A DNA stretch of 64,000 nucleotides from Pseudomonas alkylphenolica (GCF_016009175.1 NZ_JADUCM010000002.1:1-64000); one strand, 5' to 3'; counted from the stretch's first letter, positions 1-10,032 are shown. Notes: a model not told the origin generated them from the sequence alone. A program made the numbers and translations.

Positions 1-32
1 ACTCGCTGCGATCTCTCGTCAGCGGGAGGCGA

Positions 33-60
33 ATTCTACAGCGTTTCAATCCGCTGTCAA
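33..60 (-). promoter_or_regulatory. Strong sigma70 promoter, rRNA-type P2, reading left out of window
   Basis: On the minus strand TTGACA (60-55) is followed after exactly 16 bases by TAGAAT (38-33), then a GC-rich discriminator (TCGCCTCCCGC). This near-consensus pair lies downstream of a second similar promoter at 177-204, and both share the TCGCC start region. Tandem strong promoters with GC-rich discriminators are typical of rRNA operons. The transcribed gene lies left of position 1, so its identity is an inference. Confidence 0.75.
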
Positions 61-176
61 CCACCTTTTTCACCGCTGCCGATCTTTCGATCGAAGCCCC
101 TCCGGTACTACCTGGAACATCTAACTCGTTGAATCTCAAGGAGTTTTCCGTTCCGACTGCGCCGGAAGTGGGGCGA

Positions 177-204
177 ATTATAGACAGATCCACAGGGGCG
201 TCAA
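177..204 (-). promoter_or_regulatory. Strong sigma70 promoter, rRNA-type P1, with AT-rich UP-like tract
   Basis: On the minus strand TTGACG (204-199) is separated by 16 bases from a perfect TATAAT (182-177), followed by TCGCCCC. Immediately upstream (about 208-228) the minus strand is A/T rich (AAACAAATTTGAAATAAG), as in an UP element. It reads leftward, in series with the promoter at 33-60, probably into a stable-RNA operon outside the window. Confidence 0.75.
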
Positions 205-255
205 GGACTTATTTCAAATTTGTTTCAGACGGGGTGTTTTGGCTATATATAAGCA

Positions 256-278
256 AAGCGGGCGCTCCGCGCCCGCTT
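256..278 (-). terminator. Hairpin terminator after the CoA-transferase gene
   Basis: A perfect 10-bp inverted repeat (256-265 and 269-278, three-base loop) begins about 14 bases past the stop codon of the minus-strand CoA-transferase gene. The following minus-strand bases are AT-rich (TGCTTATATATAG) rather than a pure T run. It would insulate the strong promoters further left from read-through. Confidence 0.65.
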
Positions 279-291
279 ATAGCTTGTTGCT

Positions 292-1512
292 TCAAACCAC
301 CTTGGACAGTTGCAGCCGCTCAATCTCTGCCGACGTCAGGCCAAGCACCTCGCCCAGTACCTGCTGGGTATGCTCACCCAGCAGCGGTGGTGCATTGCGG
401 TACTCCACAGGCGTCTCGGAAAGCCGGATAGGGCTCGCCACCTGTGGCACGTGCCCGGCCAGCGGATGCGGAATCTCGATGGCCAGCCCGCGCGCCTTGA
501 CCTGAGGGTCGGCAAACATCTGCGCCAGATCGTTGATCGGCCCACAGGGCACACCTGCCGTCTCCAGCTGCGCCACCCACTCTGCAGTAGTCTTGAACAC
601 AGTAGCCTGGCGAATCAGCGGAATCAGCTCCGCACGGTTGGCGACCCGCTGCTTATTGGTAGCGAAGCGCGGATCATCTGCCCACTGCGGTTGCCCGGCC
701 ACTTCAGCGAACTTGCGGAACTGCCCGTCATTACCCACGGTAAGGATGAAGTCACCGTCAGCCGTAGGGAAATCCTGGTACGGCACAATGTTGGGATGCG
801 CATTACCCAGGCGCCTTGGCGGCGTACCCGTGGTCAGGTAGTTCATGGCCTGGTTGGCCAGGCATGCCACCTGCACGTCGAGCAATGCCATATCAATATG
901 CTGACCACCACCGCCATGGTCACGGTGGGCGAGGGCGGCCAGGATCGCCACGGTCGAGTACAGACCAGTGAGAATGTCTGTCAGCGCCACACCCACCTTT
1001 ACCGGGCCGGCACCGTCTTCACCCTCAGGGCGCCCGGTCAGGCTCATCAGCCCGCCCAGCCCCTGGATCATGAAGTCATAGCCGGCACGCTTGGCGTACG
1101 GCCCCGTCTGGCCGAAGCCAGTGATCGAGCAGTAGACCAGTCGCGGATTGAGCGCCTTCAGGCTTTCGTAGTCCAGGCCGTAAGCTGCCAGGCCACCCAC
1201 CTTGAAGTTCTCGATAACCACATCGGACTTCGCCGCCAGCTCCCGCACCAGGCGTTGCCCTTCGGGCTGGGTGAAGTCGATGGTCACCGAACGCTTGTTG
1301 CGATTGGCCGACAGGTAGTAAGCGGCTTCACTGGTGTTCTCGCCGTAGGCGTCCTTGAGGAAGGGTGGCCCCCAGGCACGCGTGTCATCACCGGTTCCCG
1401 GGCGCTCGACCTTGATCACTTCGGCTCCGAGGTCAGCGAGGATCTGACCGGACCACGGCCCGGCCAATACACGCGACAGGTCCAGCACCCGCAGATGAGA
1501 TAGCGCGCCCAT
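292..1512 (-). CDS. Class III CoA-transferase (CaiB/BaiF), probable glutarate/acyl CoA-transferase
   Basis: A 406-residue protein of the family III CoA-transferases, which move CoA between carboxylic acids through an aspartyl-CoA intermediate. The N-terminus (SHLRVLDLSRVLAGPWSGQ) and the GYDFMIQGLGGLMSLTG and HIDMALLDVQVA segments are typical, and the second Asp of the last segment is the likely catalytic residue. AAGGAG lies 8 bases before the ATG. It follows gcdH on the same strand with only 14 bases between them, so it probably activates a dicarboxylate such as glutarate, or recycles CoA, in lysine/glutarate breakdown. The substrate is inferred from context only. Confidence 0.88.
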   Translation of the reverse strand: MGALSHLRVLDLSRVLAGPWSGQILADLGAEVIKVERPGTGDDTRAWGPPFLKDAYGENTSEAAYYLSANRNKRSVTIDFTQPEGQRLVRELAAKSDVVIENFKVGGLAAYGLDYESLKALNPRLVYCSITGFGQTGPYAKRAGYDFMIQGLGGLMSLTGRPEGEDGAGPVKVGVALTDILTGLYSTVAILAALAHRDHGGGGQHIDMALLDVQVACLANQAMNYLTTGTPPRRLGNAHPNIVPYQDFPTADGDFILTVGNDGQFRKFAEVAGQPQWADDPRFATNKQRVANRAELIPLIRQATVFKTTAEWVAQLETAGVPCGPINDLAQMFADPQVKARGLAIEIPHPLAGHVPQVASPIRLSETPVEYRNAPPLLGEHTQQVLGEVLGLTSAEIERLQLSKVV

Positions 1513-1526
1513 GGGCTGGCTCCTTA

Positions 1527-2708
<1,182 letters not shown>

Positions 2709-2869
2709 GAGTGAATCCTCGAATGATGGGAGCAGAGTTGCTGTGCCATTGATCCTAGGCCTGTTCAGTGCACGAGACAAACGAGGAATACGCATGGTCT
2801 TGTGATAATTTCTCACTTCGTAATGACTGCAAAGGCCATCTTCAGGCCCTATTAGTGAGGTTGGCGTAC

Positions 2870-3796
2870 ATGCGTCGGAAAATCCCCAGCACAACGGCAC
2901 TCGTCTGCTTTGAGGCCGCCGCCCGCCACGAGAGCTTTACCAAGGCTTCTCAGGAACTGTCGCTGACGCAAGGCGCCGTGTGTCGGCAAATCGCCGGGCT
3001 GGAGGAGTTTCTCAACGTCGAGCTGTTTCGCCGCTCACGAAGGGGCGTAAAGCTGACCGAAGCGGGGCTTTCGTACAGCCGTCGGGTGGCCACGCAACTC
3101 GATGCGGTGGAGCGCGATACCTTGTCGGTGATGGGTCAGCAGGGCGCCAACGTCATCGAGCTGGCCGTGGTGCCGACCTTCGGCACGCAATGGCTGCTGC
3201 CCAGGCTCAAGGACTTTCAGCAACGCCACCCGGAAGTGACCGTCAACCTGACCAACCGCACCCGGCCGTTTCTGTTCGCCGACACCAGCTTCGATGCGGC
3301 CATTTATTTCGGTGACGCCGACTGGCCCGGCACCCACTCCCACCGGCTGATGGGCGAGAACCCCGTCCCGGTGTGCAGCCCGGCGTTGCTGGGGGGAGCA
3401 GGGCGCCTTGATGCCCAACAGATCGCGCAGCTGCCGTTGCTGCAGCAGACCACCCGTCCCTATGCCTGGCGCCAATGGTTCAACAGCCTGGAAATGACTG
3501 TTGCACGCGACATGACGGGGCCACGCTATGAGCTATTCTCGATGCTGGCCCAGGCAGCCATGCACGAGATGGGCGTGGCACTGATTCCACCCTTCCTTAT
3601 TCAGCGTGAATTGGCTGAAGGGCGCCTGGTGGTGGCCAACCGGCACGCGCTGTCGAGCATCAAGGCGTATTACCTGATGATCCCGGAGCGCAAGGTTGAA
3701 TCCGCTTCGCTGCGCGCTTTTCGCGATTGGCTGGTGACCGAAGCTCACCGCTACGCCGCAGCACACAAGGATGACAGCTATAACTTGACTCCGTAG
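2870..3796 (+). CDS. gcdR: LysR-type regulator of the glutaryl-CoA genes
   Basis: A 308-residue LysR-family activator. The winged helix-turn-helix is at the N-terminus ([19 protein letters not shown], then [16 protein letters not shown]), followed by a periplasmic-binding-protein-like effector domain. It is divergent from gcdH across a 161-base gap, the usual arrangement for a LysR protein controlling its neighbour, so glutarate or glutaryl-CoA is the probable effector (inference). The frame is open from 2768, but the ATG at 2870 begins the conserved [17 protein letters not shown], so I start there. Confidence 0.88.
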   Translation: MRRKIPSTTALVCFEAAARHESFTKASQELSLTQGAVCRQIAGLEEFLNVELFRRSRRGVKLTEAGLSYSRRVATQLDAVERDTLSVMGQQGANVIELAVVPTFGTQWLLPRLKDFQQRHPEVTVNLTNRTRPFLFADTSFDAAIYFGDADWPGTHSHRLMGENPVPVCSPALLGGAGRLDAQQIAQLPLLQQTTRPYAWRQWFNSLEMTVARDMTGPRYELFSMLAQAAMHEMGVALIPPFLIQRELAEGRLVVANRHALSSIKAYYLMIPERKVESASLRAFRDWLVTEAHRYAAAHKDDSYNLTP

Positions 3797-4203
3797 TCAA
3801 ATAAAATGTAACCCTACAGATGTACGGAAATGTCGCAATTGATAAAACTGTTATAACACCCCCTCAAACAGCCCTTAACCCTTCTGGCCATGCGGGTTTC
3901 ACCGCATAAATCGCGTTTTGTTTCGGGCACCCAGAGAATTCGACGGATTTTTTTAAAAAATCATCGTAATCTCCCTAAAGCCCGTCGTTGACGGGCCCGC
4001 AGCCTATTCTTGCGACATTCGGTCACAGGGTGACTTGTAGTTTACTTAGCGTCACCCTTCAAAACTGGTTGAAGCGATTCGAGAATCACCTGCAAAATGC
4101 CGCGCCCCGCCTGAATTCGGCGGGATCGTGCTGATCGGCCGCCCCAGACGCACCATCCGTAGTGCGCTGGTTTTCCAAAAAAAGATCACGCAGGAGATTT
4201 GAC
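3797..4203. other. Non-coding leader upstream of pntAA with two inverted repeats
   Basis: This 407-base gap has no convincing gene. It holds an AT-rich tract (TTTTTTTAAAAAAA near 3950-3960), a compact hairpin at 3980-3996 (7-bp stem, loop GTT), and an inverted repeat AGGGTGAC/GTCACCCT at 4027-4034 and 4051-4058 whose 24-base centre spacing suits a dimeric regulator or a leader stem. AGGAGA at 4191-4196 is the ribosome binding site of pntAA. I could not identify a clean sigma70 promoter. Confidence 0.5.
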
Positions 4204-5325
4204 GTGCACATTGGTGTTCCTCTCGAAACGCAGACGGGCGAAACACGGGTTGCTGCAACCCCCGAAACCATCAAGAAATTGATTGGCCAAGGGCATCAGG
4301 TCACCGTTCAGAGCGGCGCCGGCATTAACGCCAGCGTCCCGGACAGTGCCTATGAAGCAGCAGGCGCCACTATTGGCAGCGCTGCCGATGCGTTTGGTGC
4401 GCAACTTGTTCTTAAAGTTGTGGCACCTGACGATAGCGAACTGACCCAGATCAAGAGCGGCACCGTACTGGTGGGCATGCTCAATCCGTTCAATAACGAC
4501 ATCATCGCCAAGATGGCCGAACGCGGCATTACCGCTTTCGCGCTTGAGGCTGCTCCACGCACCTCACGGGCGCAGAGTCTCGATGTCCTGTCGTCGCAAG
4601 CCAACATTGCCGGTTACAAGGCGGTGCTGCTGGCAGCGCATCACTATCCGCGCTTCATGCCGATGCTGATGACCGCCGCCGGTACCGTGAAAGCCGCTCG
4701 CGTGCTGATTCTCGGCGCCGGGGTGGCCGGGCTTCAGGCGATCGCCACGGCCAAGCGCCTGGGCGCCGTCATTGAAGCCTCGGACGTCCGTCCGGCGGTG
4801 AAGGAACAGATCGAGTCGCTGGGCGCCAAGTTCATCGATGTGCCGTACGAGACAGAAGAAGAGCGCGAGTGCGCGGTAGGGGTCGGCGGTTATGCCCGTC
4901 CGATGCCGGCCAGCTGGATGCAGCGCCAGGCTCAGGCGGTGCACGAACGCGCGAAACAGGCCGACATCGTCATCACCACTGCACTGATCCCCGGCCGCAA
5001 GGCACCGACGCTGCTCAGCGCCGAAACCGTTGCGCAGATGAAACCAGGCTCGGTGGTCATTGACCTTGCCGCTGCCCAAGGTGGCAACTGCCCGCTGACC
5101 GTTGCCGACCAGGTAGTGATCGAGAATGGCGTCACCATCGTCGGCCCGACCAACCTGCCGGCGCAGGTCGGCGCGGATGCTTCGGCACTGTATGCGCGCA
5201 ACCTGCTCGACTTCATGAAGCTGCTGTTCGACAAAGACAGTCAGCTGGTGATCAACCTCGAAGACGATATCGTCGCCGCGTGCCTGATGTGCCGCGACGG
5301 CCAGATCATCCGCAAGAACGGATAA
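4204..5325 (+). CDS. pntAA: NAD(P) transhydrogenase subunit alpha, part 1 (NAD-binding)
   Basis: The soluble NAD(H)-binding domain I of the proton-translocating transhydrogenase, 373 residues. It exchanges hydride between NADH and NADP+ at the inner membrane, driven by the proton gradient. The Rossmann motif [20 protein letters not shown] and the preceding [19 protein letters not shown] loop are visible. The frame is open upstream, but the GTG at 4204 has AGGAGA 7 bases before it and starts the conserved [19 protein letters not shown]. It is the first gene of pntAA-AB-B; here the alpha subunit is split into two genes, as in other pseudomonads. Confidence 0.94.
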   Translation: MHIGVPLETQTGETRVAATPETIKKLIGQGHQVTVQSGAGINASVPDSAYEAAGATIGSAADAFGAQLVLKVVAPDDSELTQIKSGTVLVGMLNPFNNDIIAKMAERGITAFALEAAPRTSRAQSLDVLSSQANIAGYKAVLLAAHHYPRFMPMLMTAAGTVKAARVLILGAGVAGLQAIATAKRLGAVIEASDVRPAVKEQIESLGAKFIDVPYETEEERECAVGVGGYARPMPASWMQRQAQAVHERAKQADIVITTALIPGRKAPTLLSAETVAQMKPGSVVIDLAAAQGGNCPLTVADQVVIENGVTIVGPTNLPAQVGADASALYARNLLDFMKLLFDKDSQLVINLEDDIVAACLMCRDGQIIRKNG

Positions 5326-5336
5326 GGAGCCAGACA

Positions 5337-5654
5337 ATGGAAGACATGCTGATCTCTCACGGCGTCTATAACCTGATCATCTTCGTGCTGGCGATCTATG
5401 TCGGTTATCACGTGGTATGGAACGTCACCCCTGCACTGCATACCCCCCTGATGGCGGTTACCAACGCCATTTCCGCCATCGTCATCGTCGGCGCCATGCT
5501 GGCTGCCGCGCTGACCGTGACCCCGCTGGGCAAGATCATGGGTACCCTCGCGGTGGCCCTGGCAGCGGTCAACGTATTCGGTGGTTTTCTGGTCACCCGG
5601 CGCATGCTGGAGATGTTCAAGAAGAAAGCCGCAAAGGCTGAGGGGAAGCAGTAA
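5337..5654 (+). CDS. pntAB: NAD(P) transhydrogenase subunit alpha, part 2 (membrane)
   Basis: A 105-residue integral membrane protein with about three to four helices ([48 protein letters not shown]), matching the C-terminal membrane part of alpha subunits in species with a split PntA. It forms the proton channel together with PntB. AAGGAG lies 7 bases before the ATG, 11 bases after pntAA and 2 bases before pntB, so the three genes are one transcript. Confidence 0.93.
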   Translation: MEDMLISHGVYNLIIFVLAIYVGYHVVWNVTPALHTPLMAVTNAISAIVIVGAMLAAALTVTPLGKIMGTLAVALAAVNVFGGFLVTRRMLEMFKKKAAKAEGKQ

Positions 5655-5656
5655 AC

Positions 5657-7093
5657 ATGAGCATGAACCTGGTAACACTTCTCTACCTTGTCGCCTCGAT
5701 ATGCTTTATCCAGGCGCTCAAGGGCCTGTCGCACCCGACCACCTCACGCCGCGGCAACTTCTTCGGCATGCTGGGTATGGCGCTGGCGGTCATCACCACC
5801 ATCGGCCTGATCTACAAGCTCGGTGCGGAACTGGCCACTGCCGGTATCGGCTACGTGATCGTCGGCCTGCTGATCGGCGGCACCGCCGGTTCGATCATGG
5901 CCAAGCGCGTTGAAATGACCAAGATGCCAGAGCTGGTGGCGTTCATGCACAGCATGATCGGCCTGGCGGCGGTGTTCATCGCCATTGCTGCCGTCATCGA
6001 GCCGCAGTCGCTGGGTATCGTCTCCAGCATCAGCGACCCGATCCCGACGGGTAACCGCCTGGAACTGTTCCTCGGTGCTGCGATTGGTGCAATCACCTTT
6101 TCCGGTTCGGTCATTGCTTTTGGCAAGCTCTCGGGCAAGTACAAGTTCCGCCTGTTCCAGGGCGCGCCTGTGCAGTTCAGCGGCCAGCATCAGTTGAACC
6201 TGGTGCTGGGCCTGGCAACCATCGGCCTGGGCCTGGTATTCACCTTCACCGGTAGCTACAGCGCCTTTGCACTGATGCTGATCCTGGCGTTCGTCATGGG
6301 CGTGCTGATCATCATCCCGATTGGTGGTGCCGACATGCCGGTAGTGGTGTCGATGCTCAACAGCTACTCGGGTTGGGCGGCAGCGGGTATCGGCTTCTCG
6401 CTGAACAACTCGATGCTGATCATTGCCGGCTCACTGGTCGGTTCGTCCGGTGCGATCCTCTCGTACATCATGTGCAAGGCGATGAACCGCTCGTTCTTCA
6501 ACGTGATCCTCGGCGGCTTCGGTGGCGCCACCGATGCTGGCGGCCCAGCCGGTGCGCAAGAAGCCCGCCCGGTGAAGTCCGGTTCGGCCGACGACGCCAC
6601 CTTCCTGCTGAGCAATGCCGACACCGTGATCATCGTTCCCGGCTATGGCCTGGCGGTGGCCCGTGCCCAGCACGCGCTCAAGGAACTGACCGAAAAGCTG
6701 ACCCACAATGGTGTGACCGTGAAGTATGCGATCCACCCGGTGGCAGGCCGTATGCCAGGGCACATGAACGTACTGCTGGCGGAAGCCGAAGTGCCGTACG
6801 ACCAGGTGTTCGAGATGGAAGACATCAACTCCGAGTTCGGCCAGGCCGACGTGGTGCTGGTGCTCGGTGCCAACGACGTGGTCAACCCGGCCGCCAAGAA
6901 CGATCCGAAGTCGCCTATCGCCGGCATGCCGATCCTCGAGGCCTTCAAAGCCAAGACCATCATTGTCAACAAGCGGTCGATGGCCAGTGGTTATGCCGGC
7001 CTTGATAACGAACTGTTCTACCTGGACAAAACCATGATGGTCTTCGGCGACGCCAAGAAGGTCATTGAAGACATGGTCAAAGCTGTCGACTAA
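5657..7093 (+). CDS. pntB: NAD(P) transhydrogenase subunit beta
   Basis: A 478-residue beta subunit. The first ~270 residues hold about nine transmembrane helices forming the proton path. The C-terminal domain III binds NADP(H): VIIVPGYGLAVARAQHALKE is its nucleotide-binding loop, followed by GRMPGHMNVLLAEA, LGANDVVNPAAKNDP and VNKRSMASGYAGLDN. Length and motifs are normal. A strong terminator follows at 7117-7147, closing the operon. Confidence 0.95.
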   Translation: MSMNLVTLLYLVASICFIQALKGLSHPTTSRRGNFFGMLGMALAVITTIGLIYKLGAELATAGIGYVIVGLLIGGTAGSIMAKRVEMTKMPELVAFMHSMIGLAAVFIAIAAVIEPQSLGIVSSISDPIPTGNRLELFLGAAIGAITFSGSVIAFGKLSGKYKFRLFQGAPVQFSGQHQLNLVLGLATIGLGLVFTFTGSYSAFALMLILAFVMGVLIIIPIGGADMPVVVSMLNSYSGWAAAGIGFSLNNSMLIIAGSLVGSSGAILSYIMCKAMNRSFFNVILGGFGGATDAGGPAGAQEARPVKSGSADDATFLLSNADTVIIVPGYGLAVARAQHALKELTEKLTHNGVTVKYAIHPVAGRMPGHMNVLLAEAEVPYDQVFEMEDINSEFGQADVVLVLGANDVVNPAAKNDPKSPIAGMPILEAFKAKTIIVNKRSMASGYAGLDNELFYLDKTMMVFGDAKKVIEDMVKAVD

Positions 7094-7116
7094 GTCTTTT
7101 CCAGGCTGTGACAATT

Positions 7117-7147
7117 AGCCCCAGCGCGGTACCGGCTGGGGCTTTTT
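7117..7147 (+). terminator. Rho-independent terminator of the pnt operon
   Basis: AGCCCCAGC (7117-7125) pairs with GCTGGGGCT (7135-7143) around a 9-base loop and runs into TTTTT. It lies 23 bases after the pntB stop. Confidence 0.9.
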
Positions 7148-7270
7148 AATGCCCGCCCCGCCGACAGAAGGCTCTGTTTCATGGCTTCGCATTCGACCTT
7201 GGTCGCGGGACGCCGGGCTGCTAAATCACTAGACTGCGCATCTAGCTTTAGTAGCCTGAGATAACAATCC

Positions 7271-8764
7271 ATGTACCGTGATCGTATCCGCTTGTCCTCC
7301 CTGCACAGCAAGGTAATGAGTGCGGCTGATGCCGCTGGCCTGATCGAGGACGGCATGACCGTCGGCATGAGCGGCTTTACCCGCGCCGGCGAAGCCAAGG
7401 CCGTGCCGCATGCACTGGCCGAACGCGCCAAGCAATCGCCGCTGCAAATCAGCCTGATGACCGGTGCCAGCCTGGGTAACGACCTGGACAAACAACTGAC
7501 CGAAGCCGGTGTACTGGCACGCCGCATGCCTTTCCAGGTCGACAGCACCCTGCGCAAGGCCATCAACGATGGCAAGGTCATGTTCATCGACCAGCACCTG
7601 TCGGAAACCGTGGAACAGTTGCGCAACCAGCAACTGAAACTGCCAGACATCGCTGTCATTGAAGCCGTCGCCATCACCGAGCAAGGCCACATCGTGCCGA
7701 CTACCTCGGTAGGTAACTCGGCCAGCTTCGCCATTTTCGCCAAACAGGTGATCGTCGAGATCAACATGGCCCACAACGCCAACCTGGAAGGCCTGCACGA
7801 CATCTACATCCCGACCTACCGGCCAACCCGCACGCCGATCCCGCTGGTAAAGGTCGATGACCGCATCGGCAGCACTGCAATCCCGATCGACCCGGCCAAG
7901 ATCGTCGGTATCGTCATCACCGAGCAACCGGATTCGCCATCTACCGTGCTGCCACCGGATGATGAAACCCAGGGCATCGCCAATCACCTGATCAACTTCT
8001 TGAAGCAAGAAGTCGACGCCGGCCGCATGACCAACAAGCTCGGCCCGCTGCAAGCCGGTATCGGCAGCATTGCCAACGCGGTGATGTGCGGCCTGATCGA
8101 CTCGCCATTCGAAGACCTGACCATGTACTCCGAAGTACTCCAGGACTCGACGTTTGACCTGATCGACGCCGGCAAGCTGAGCTTTGCCTCGGGCAGTTCG
8201 ATTACCCTGTCGACCCGTCGCAACGCCGACGTGTTCGGCAACCTGGAGCGCTACAAGGACAAACTGGTCCTGCGCCCACAGGAAATCTCCAACCATCCGG
8301 AAGTGGTCCGTCGCCTGGGTATCATCGGCATCAACACCGCCCTTGAGTTCGACCTGTATGGCAACGTCAACTCCACGCACGTCTGCGGCACGCGGATGAT
8401 GAACGGTATCGGGGGCTCCGGTGACTTTGCCCGCAACGCGCACCTGGCCATCTTCGTCACCAAGTCCATCGCCAAGGGCGGTGCGATTTCCAGCGTGGTG
8501 CCAATGGTCAGCCATGTCGACCACACCGAGCATGACGTCGATATCCTCGTCACTGAACAAGGCCTGGCCGACCTGCGTGGCCTGGCACCTCGCGAACGTG
8601 CCCGGGTGATCATCGACAACTGCGTGCATCCGGATTATCGCGAAGCGCTCAACGACTACTTCACCCGCGCCTGCGAGCGTGGTGGTCATACCCCGCACAT
8701 CCTGCGCGAAGCGCTGGCATGGCATGAAAACCTGGAAGAAACCGGGCGCATGCTGGCCAGCTAA
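7271..8764 (+). CDS. Acetyl-CoA hydrolase / succinyl-CoA:acetate CoA-transferase family
   Basis: A 497-residue class I CoA-transferase of the Ach1/Cat1/AarC group, which hydrolyses acetyl-CoA or transfers CoA between succinate and acetate. Both halves of the fold are present: the N-terminal GMTVGMSGFTRAGEAKAVP and the C-terminal GINTALEFDLYGNVNST, whose Glu is the likely catalytic residue, followed by GTRMMNGIGGSGDFARNA. Full length and single-gene transcription unit. Whether it acts mainly as hydrolase or transferase cannot be told from sequence. Its frame starts directly with the conserved MYRDRIRLSSL. Confidence 0.88.
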   Translation: MYRDRIRLSSLHSKVMSAADAAGLIEDGMTVGMSGFTRAGEAKAVPHALAERAKQSPLQISLMTGASLGNDLDKQLTEAGVLARRMPFQVDSTLRKAINDGKVMFIDQHLSETVEQLRNQQLKLPDIAVIEAVAITEQGHIVPTTSVGNSASFAIFAKQVIVEINMAHNANLEGLHDIYIPTYRPTRTPIPLVKVDDRIGSTAIPIDPAKIVGIVITEQPDSPSTVLPPDDETQGIANHLINFLKQEVDAGRMTNKLGPLQAGIGSIANAVMCGLIDSPFEDLTMYSEVLQDSTFDLIDAGKLSFASGSSITLSTRRNADVFGNLERYKDKLVLRPQEISNHPEVVRRLGIIGINTALEFDLYGNVNSTHVCGTRMMNGIGGSGDFARNAHLAIFVTKSIAKGGAISSVVPMVSHVDHTEHDVDILVTEQGLADLRGLAPRERARVIIDNCVHPDYREALNDYFTRACERGGHTPHILREALAWHENLEETGRMLAS

Positions 8765-8770
8765 GCCTCA

Positions 8771-8813
8771 CTGTTTCAGCCGGTTGGGTGCAATGCTCAC
8801 CGGCTGAAAACAG
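8771..8813 (+). terminator. Long hairpin after the acetyl-CoA hydrolase gene
   Basis: CTGTTTCAGCCGGT (8771-8784) pairs with ACCGGCTGAAAACAG (8799-8813; one bulged A) around a 14-base loop, starting 7 bases past the stop codon. No T run follows, so it may be an RNA-stabilising or processed 3' end rather than a classic terminator. Its outer arms also contain ACTGT/ACAGT, the motif repeated through the following gap. Confidence 0.5.
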
Positions 8814-8836
8814 TTGCCACCAATCATCAGTCAAAA

Positions 8837-9010
8837 ACTGTTCTACTGTACCGGTGTTTTAGCCTCAATTCTCCGACCCCCAACCTCCCTCTCATTCAAA
8901 AACGCACCACATAAGTGCGCACCAGTACAGTTGCGTCTATTTTGAGTGCAACAGTGCTCTAAAACAGTTAACTGGCCCATCACAATGTAAGTGAACTGTA
9001 TCTACTGTTC
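8837..9010. promoter_or_regulatory. Cluster of ACTGT/ACAGT motifs upstream of the DUF1127 gene
   Basis: The gap 8765-9083 repeats a short motif in both orientations. Paired ACTGTT-ACTGTA occurs at 8837-8850 and ACTGTA-ACTGTT at 8995-9009 in the shared context ACTGTNYCTACTGTNCYGG. GTACAGTTG is at 8925-8933, and the palindrome CAGTTAACTG at 8965-8974. Two more GTACAGTTG copies lie beyond the gene. The arrangement suggests operator sites for a regulator reading direct and inverted half-sites. MocR-type GntR regulators are one candidate (inference, no regulator gene is adjacent). Confidence 0.5.
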
Positions 9011-9083
9011 TGGACGACAGAGGAGGATCATTGGCATCAGTTAAATCACTACCTAATGCCGCCACAAGCGGAAGGATGACATC

Positions 9084-9299
9084 ATGGAACGTACCCTCAG
9101 TTCCGATCTGGTTTTCGAAAACACCGCCCAACAATCCAAGGCTGCACTGCCGCTGCGCCTGCTGGCCAACCTGATGCTGTGGCAACGCCGCATCGCCAGC
9201 CGCCACCAGCTGGCTCGCCTGGATTCTCGCCTGCTGGCCGATGCAGGTATCAGCGAAGCACAGCGTTACGAAGAACTGAGCAAACCGTTCTGGCGTTGA
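9084..9299 (+). CDS. DUF1127 small protein
   Basis: A 71-residue protein with the DUF1127 (YjiS-like) signature near its C-terminus: LLANLMLWQRRIASRHQLA, LARLDSRLLADAGISEAQR and the final RYEELSKPFWR. The family consists of small, arginine-rich proteins. Roles reported elsewhere include RNA-related and phosphate/stress functions, but none is established for this one. A GGAAGGATGACATC leader gives the ribosome binding site. It is a single gene, closed by a terminator at 9339-9371 and surrounded by repeated ACTGT/ACAGT motifs that probably control it. Confidence 0.85.
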   Translation: MERTLSSDLVFENTAQQSKAALPLRLLANLMLWQRRIASRHQLARLDSRLLADAGISEAQRYEELSKPFWR

Positions 9300-9338
9300 T
9301 GCAAGGCTGGTCGGCCGATGCCGACACCTTGAATTCCC

Positions 9339-9371
9339 AAAACCCGTCGCAGGTGACTGCTGACGGGTTTT
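9339..9371 (+). terminator. Terminator of the DUF1127 gene
   Basis: AAAACCCGTC (9339-9348) pairs perfectly with GACGGGTTTT (9362-9371) around a 13-base loop, ending in a T run. Confidence 0.88.
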
Positions 9372-9414
9372 GTCGTTCTGGAGCCGCGTAATAGAGCGGC
9401 CGCCAACATCACAG

Positions 9415-9453
9415 GTACAGTTGTAAAAGAGTTATTTTTTATAAGTACAGTTG
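9415..9453. repeat. Direct repeat of GTACAGTTG spaced by 30 bases
   Basis: GTACAGTTG occurs at 9415-9423 and 9445-9453, three helical turns apart, with an AT-rich stretch between (TTATTTTTTATAAG). A third copy is at 8925-8933 on the other side of the DUF1127 gene. They precede the first DUF2388 gene and may be operators for it. An inverted repeat GCCTGCGA/TCGCAGGC follows at 9462-9489. Confidence 0.5.
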
Positions 9454-9593
9454 ATACTTTTGCCTGCGACACTGTCGAAGCTCGCAGGCACAATTGGCGT
9501 GATAACCTTAAGGCACCCAGCTTGGTGAAAAGTAGCGCAACCAGCTGAGCGTGCGTCTGACACAAACGAACCCGCTTAATCAGGAGATCGACC

Positions 9594-9911
9594 ATGTTCC
9601 GTTCACGCTTGTTTGGCGCCGCGCTGGTGCTGGCCGTGGCTTCCACTGCCAATGCAACCAGTTTCGTCGTAACAACTGACACCGTGGTACGCGGTGTTGC
9701 CGCTTCCACCGACGCCACGTCCGATGTGACCTCGTCCTTCAAGGACGACAAGGTCGTGCGCGCCGCCCGTGACGACGCGGCCAGCTTTGTTGCCAGCCAA
9801 GGTAATATCCGCGGCGTAAAACTCGAAAGCGCATTCGCCCACATCCGCCAGCAGGCCCCAACCCTGCAGGCCAGCGACGCCCAACTGGCCCAGGCTATCC
9901 TGGCGCTCTGA
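9594..9911 (+). CDS. DUF2388 secreted small protein, copy 1
   Basis: A 105-residue protein with a signal peptide (cleavage probably after residue 21, STANA). It carries the DUF2388 pattern shared by the next two genes: a VVTTDTVVRG strand, an FKDDKVV segment, DDAASFVASQG, IRGVKLESAF, and a C-terminal LAQAILAL. Function unknown; likely periplasmic or secreted. CAGGAG sits 9 bases before the ATG. Together with the two following paralogues it is a tandem duplication. Its 122-base gap to copy 2 may hold a separate promoter. Confidence 0.85.
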   Translation: MFRSRLFGAALVLAVASTANATSFVVTTDTVVRGVAASTDATSDVTSSFKDDKVVRAARDDAASFVASQGNIRGVKLESAFAHIRQQAPTLQASDAQLAQAILAL

Positions 9912-10032
9912 GGTCGTCTGTCACCGGCTTCAAGCATGTAACAACATGCAATGAAGCCGGGCACCCTGTGCTGGTCCTTGCCGGCGCATTGGGATAGCCT
10001 TTGCGGCCAGTTTCACCGGCCTTGCGAGACCC

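Noticed and set aside
310..1503. Open frame of 397 codons on the plus strand opposite the CoA-transferase gene
   Set aside because: It mirrors the minus-strand gene codon by codon, has no ribosome binding site and no recognisable domain; high GC makes such antisense frames common.
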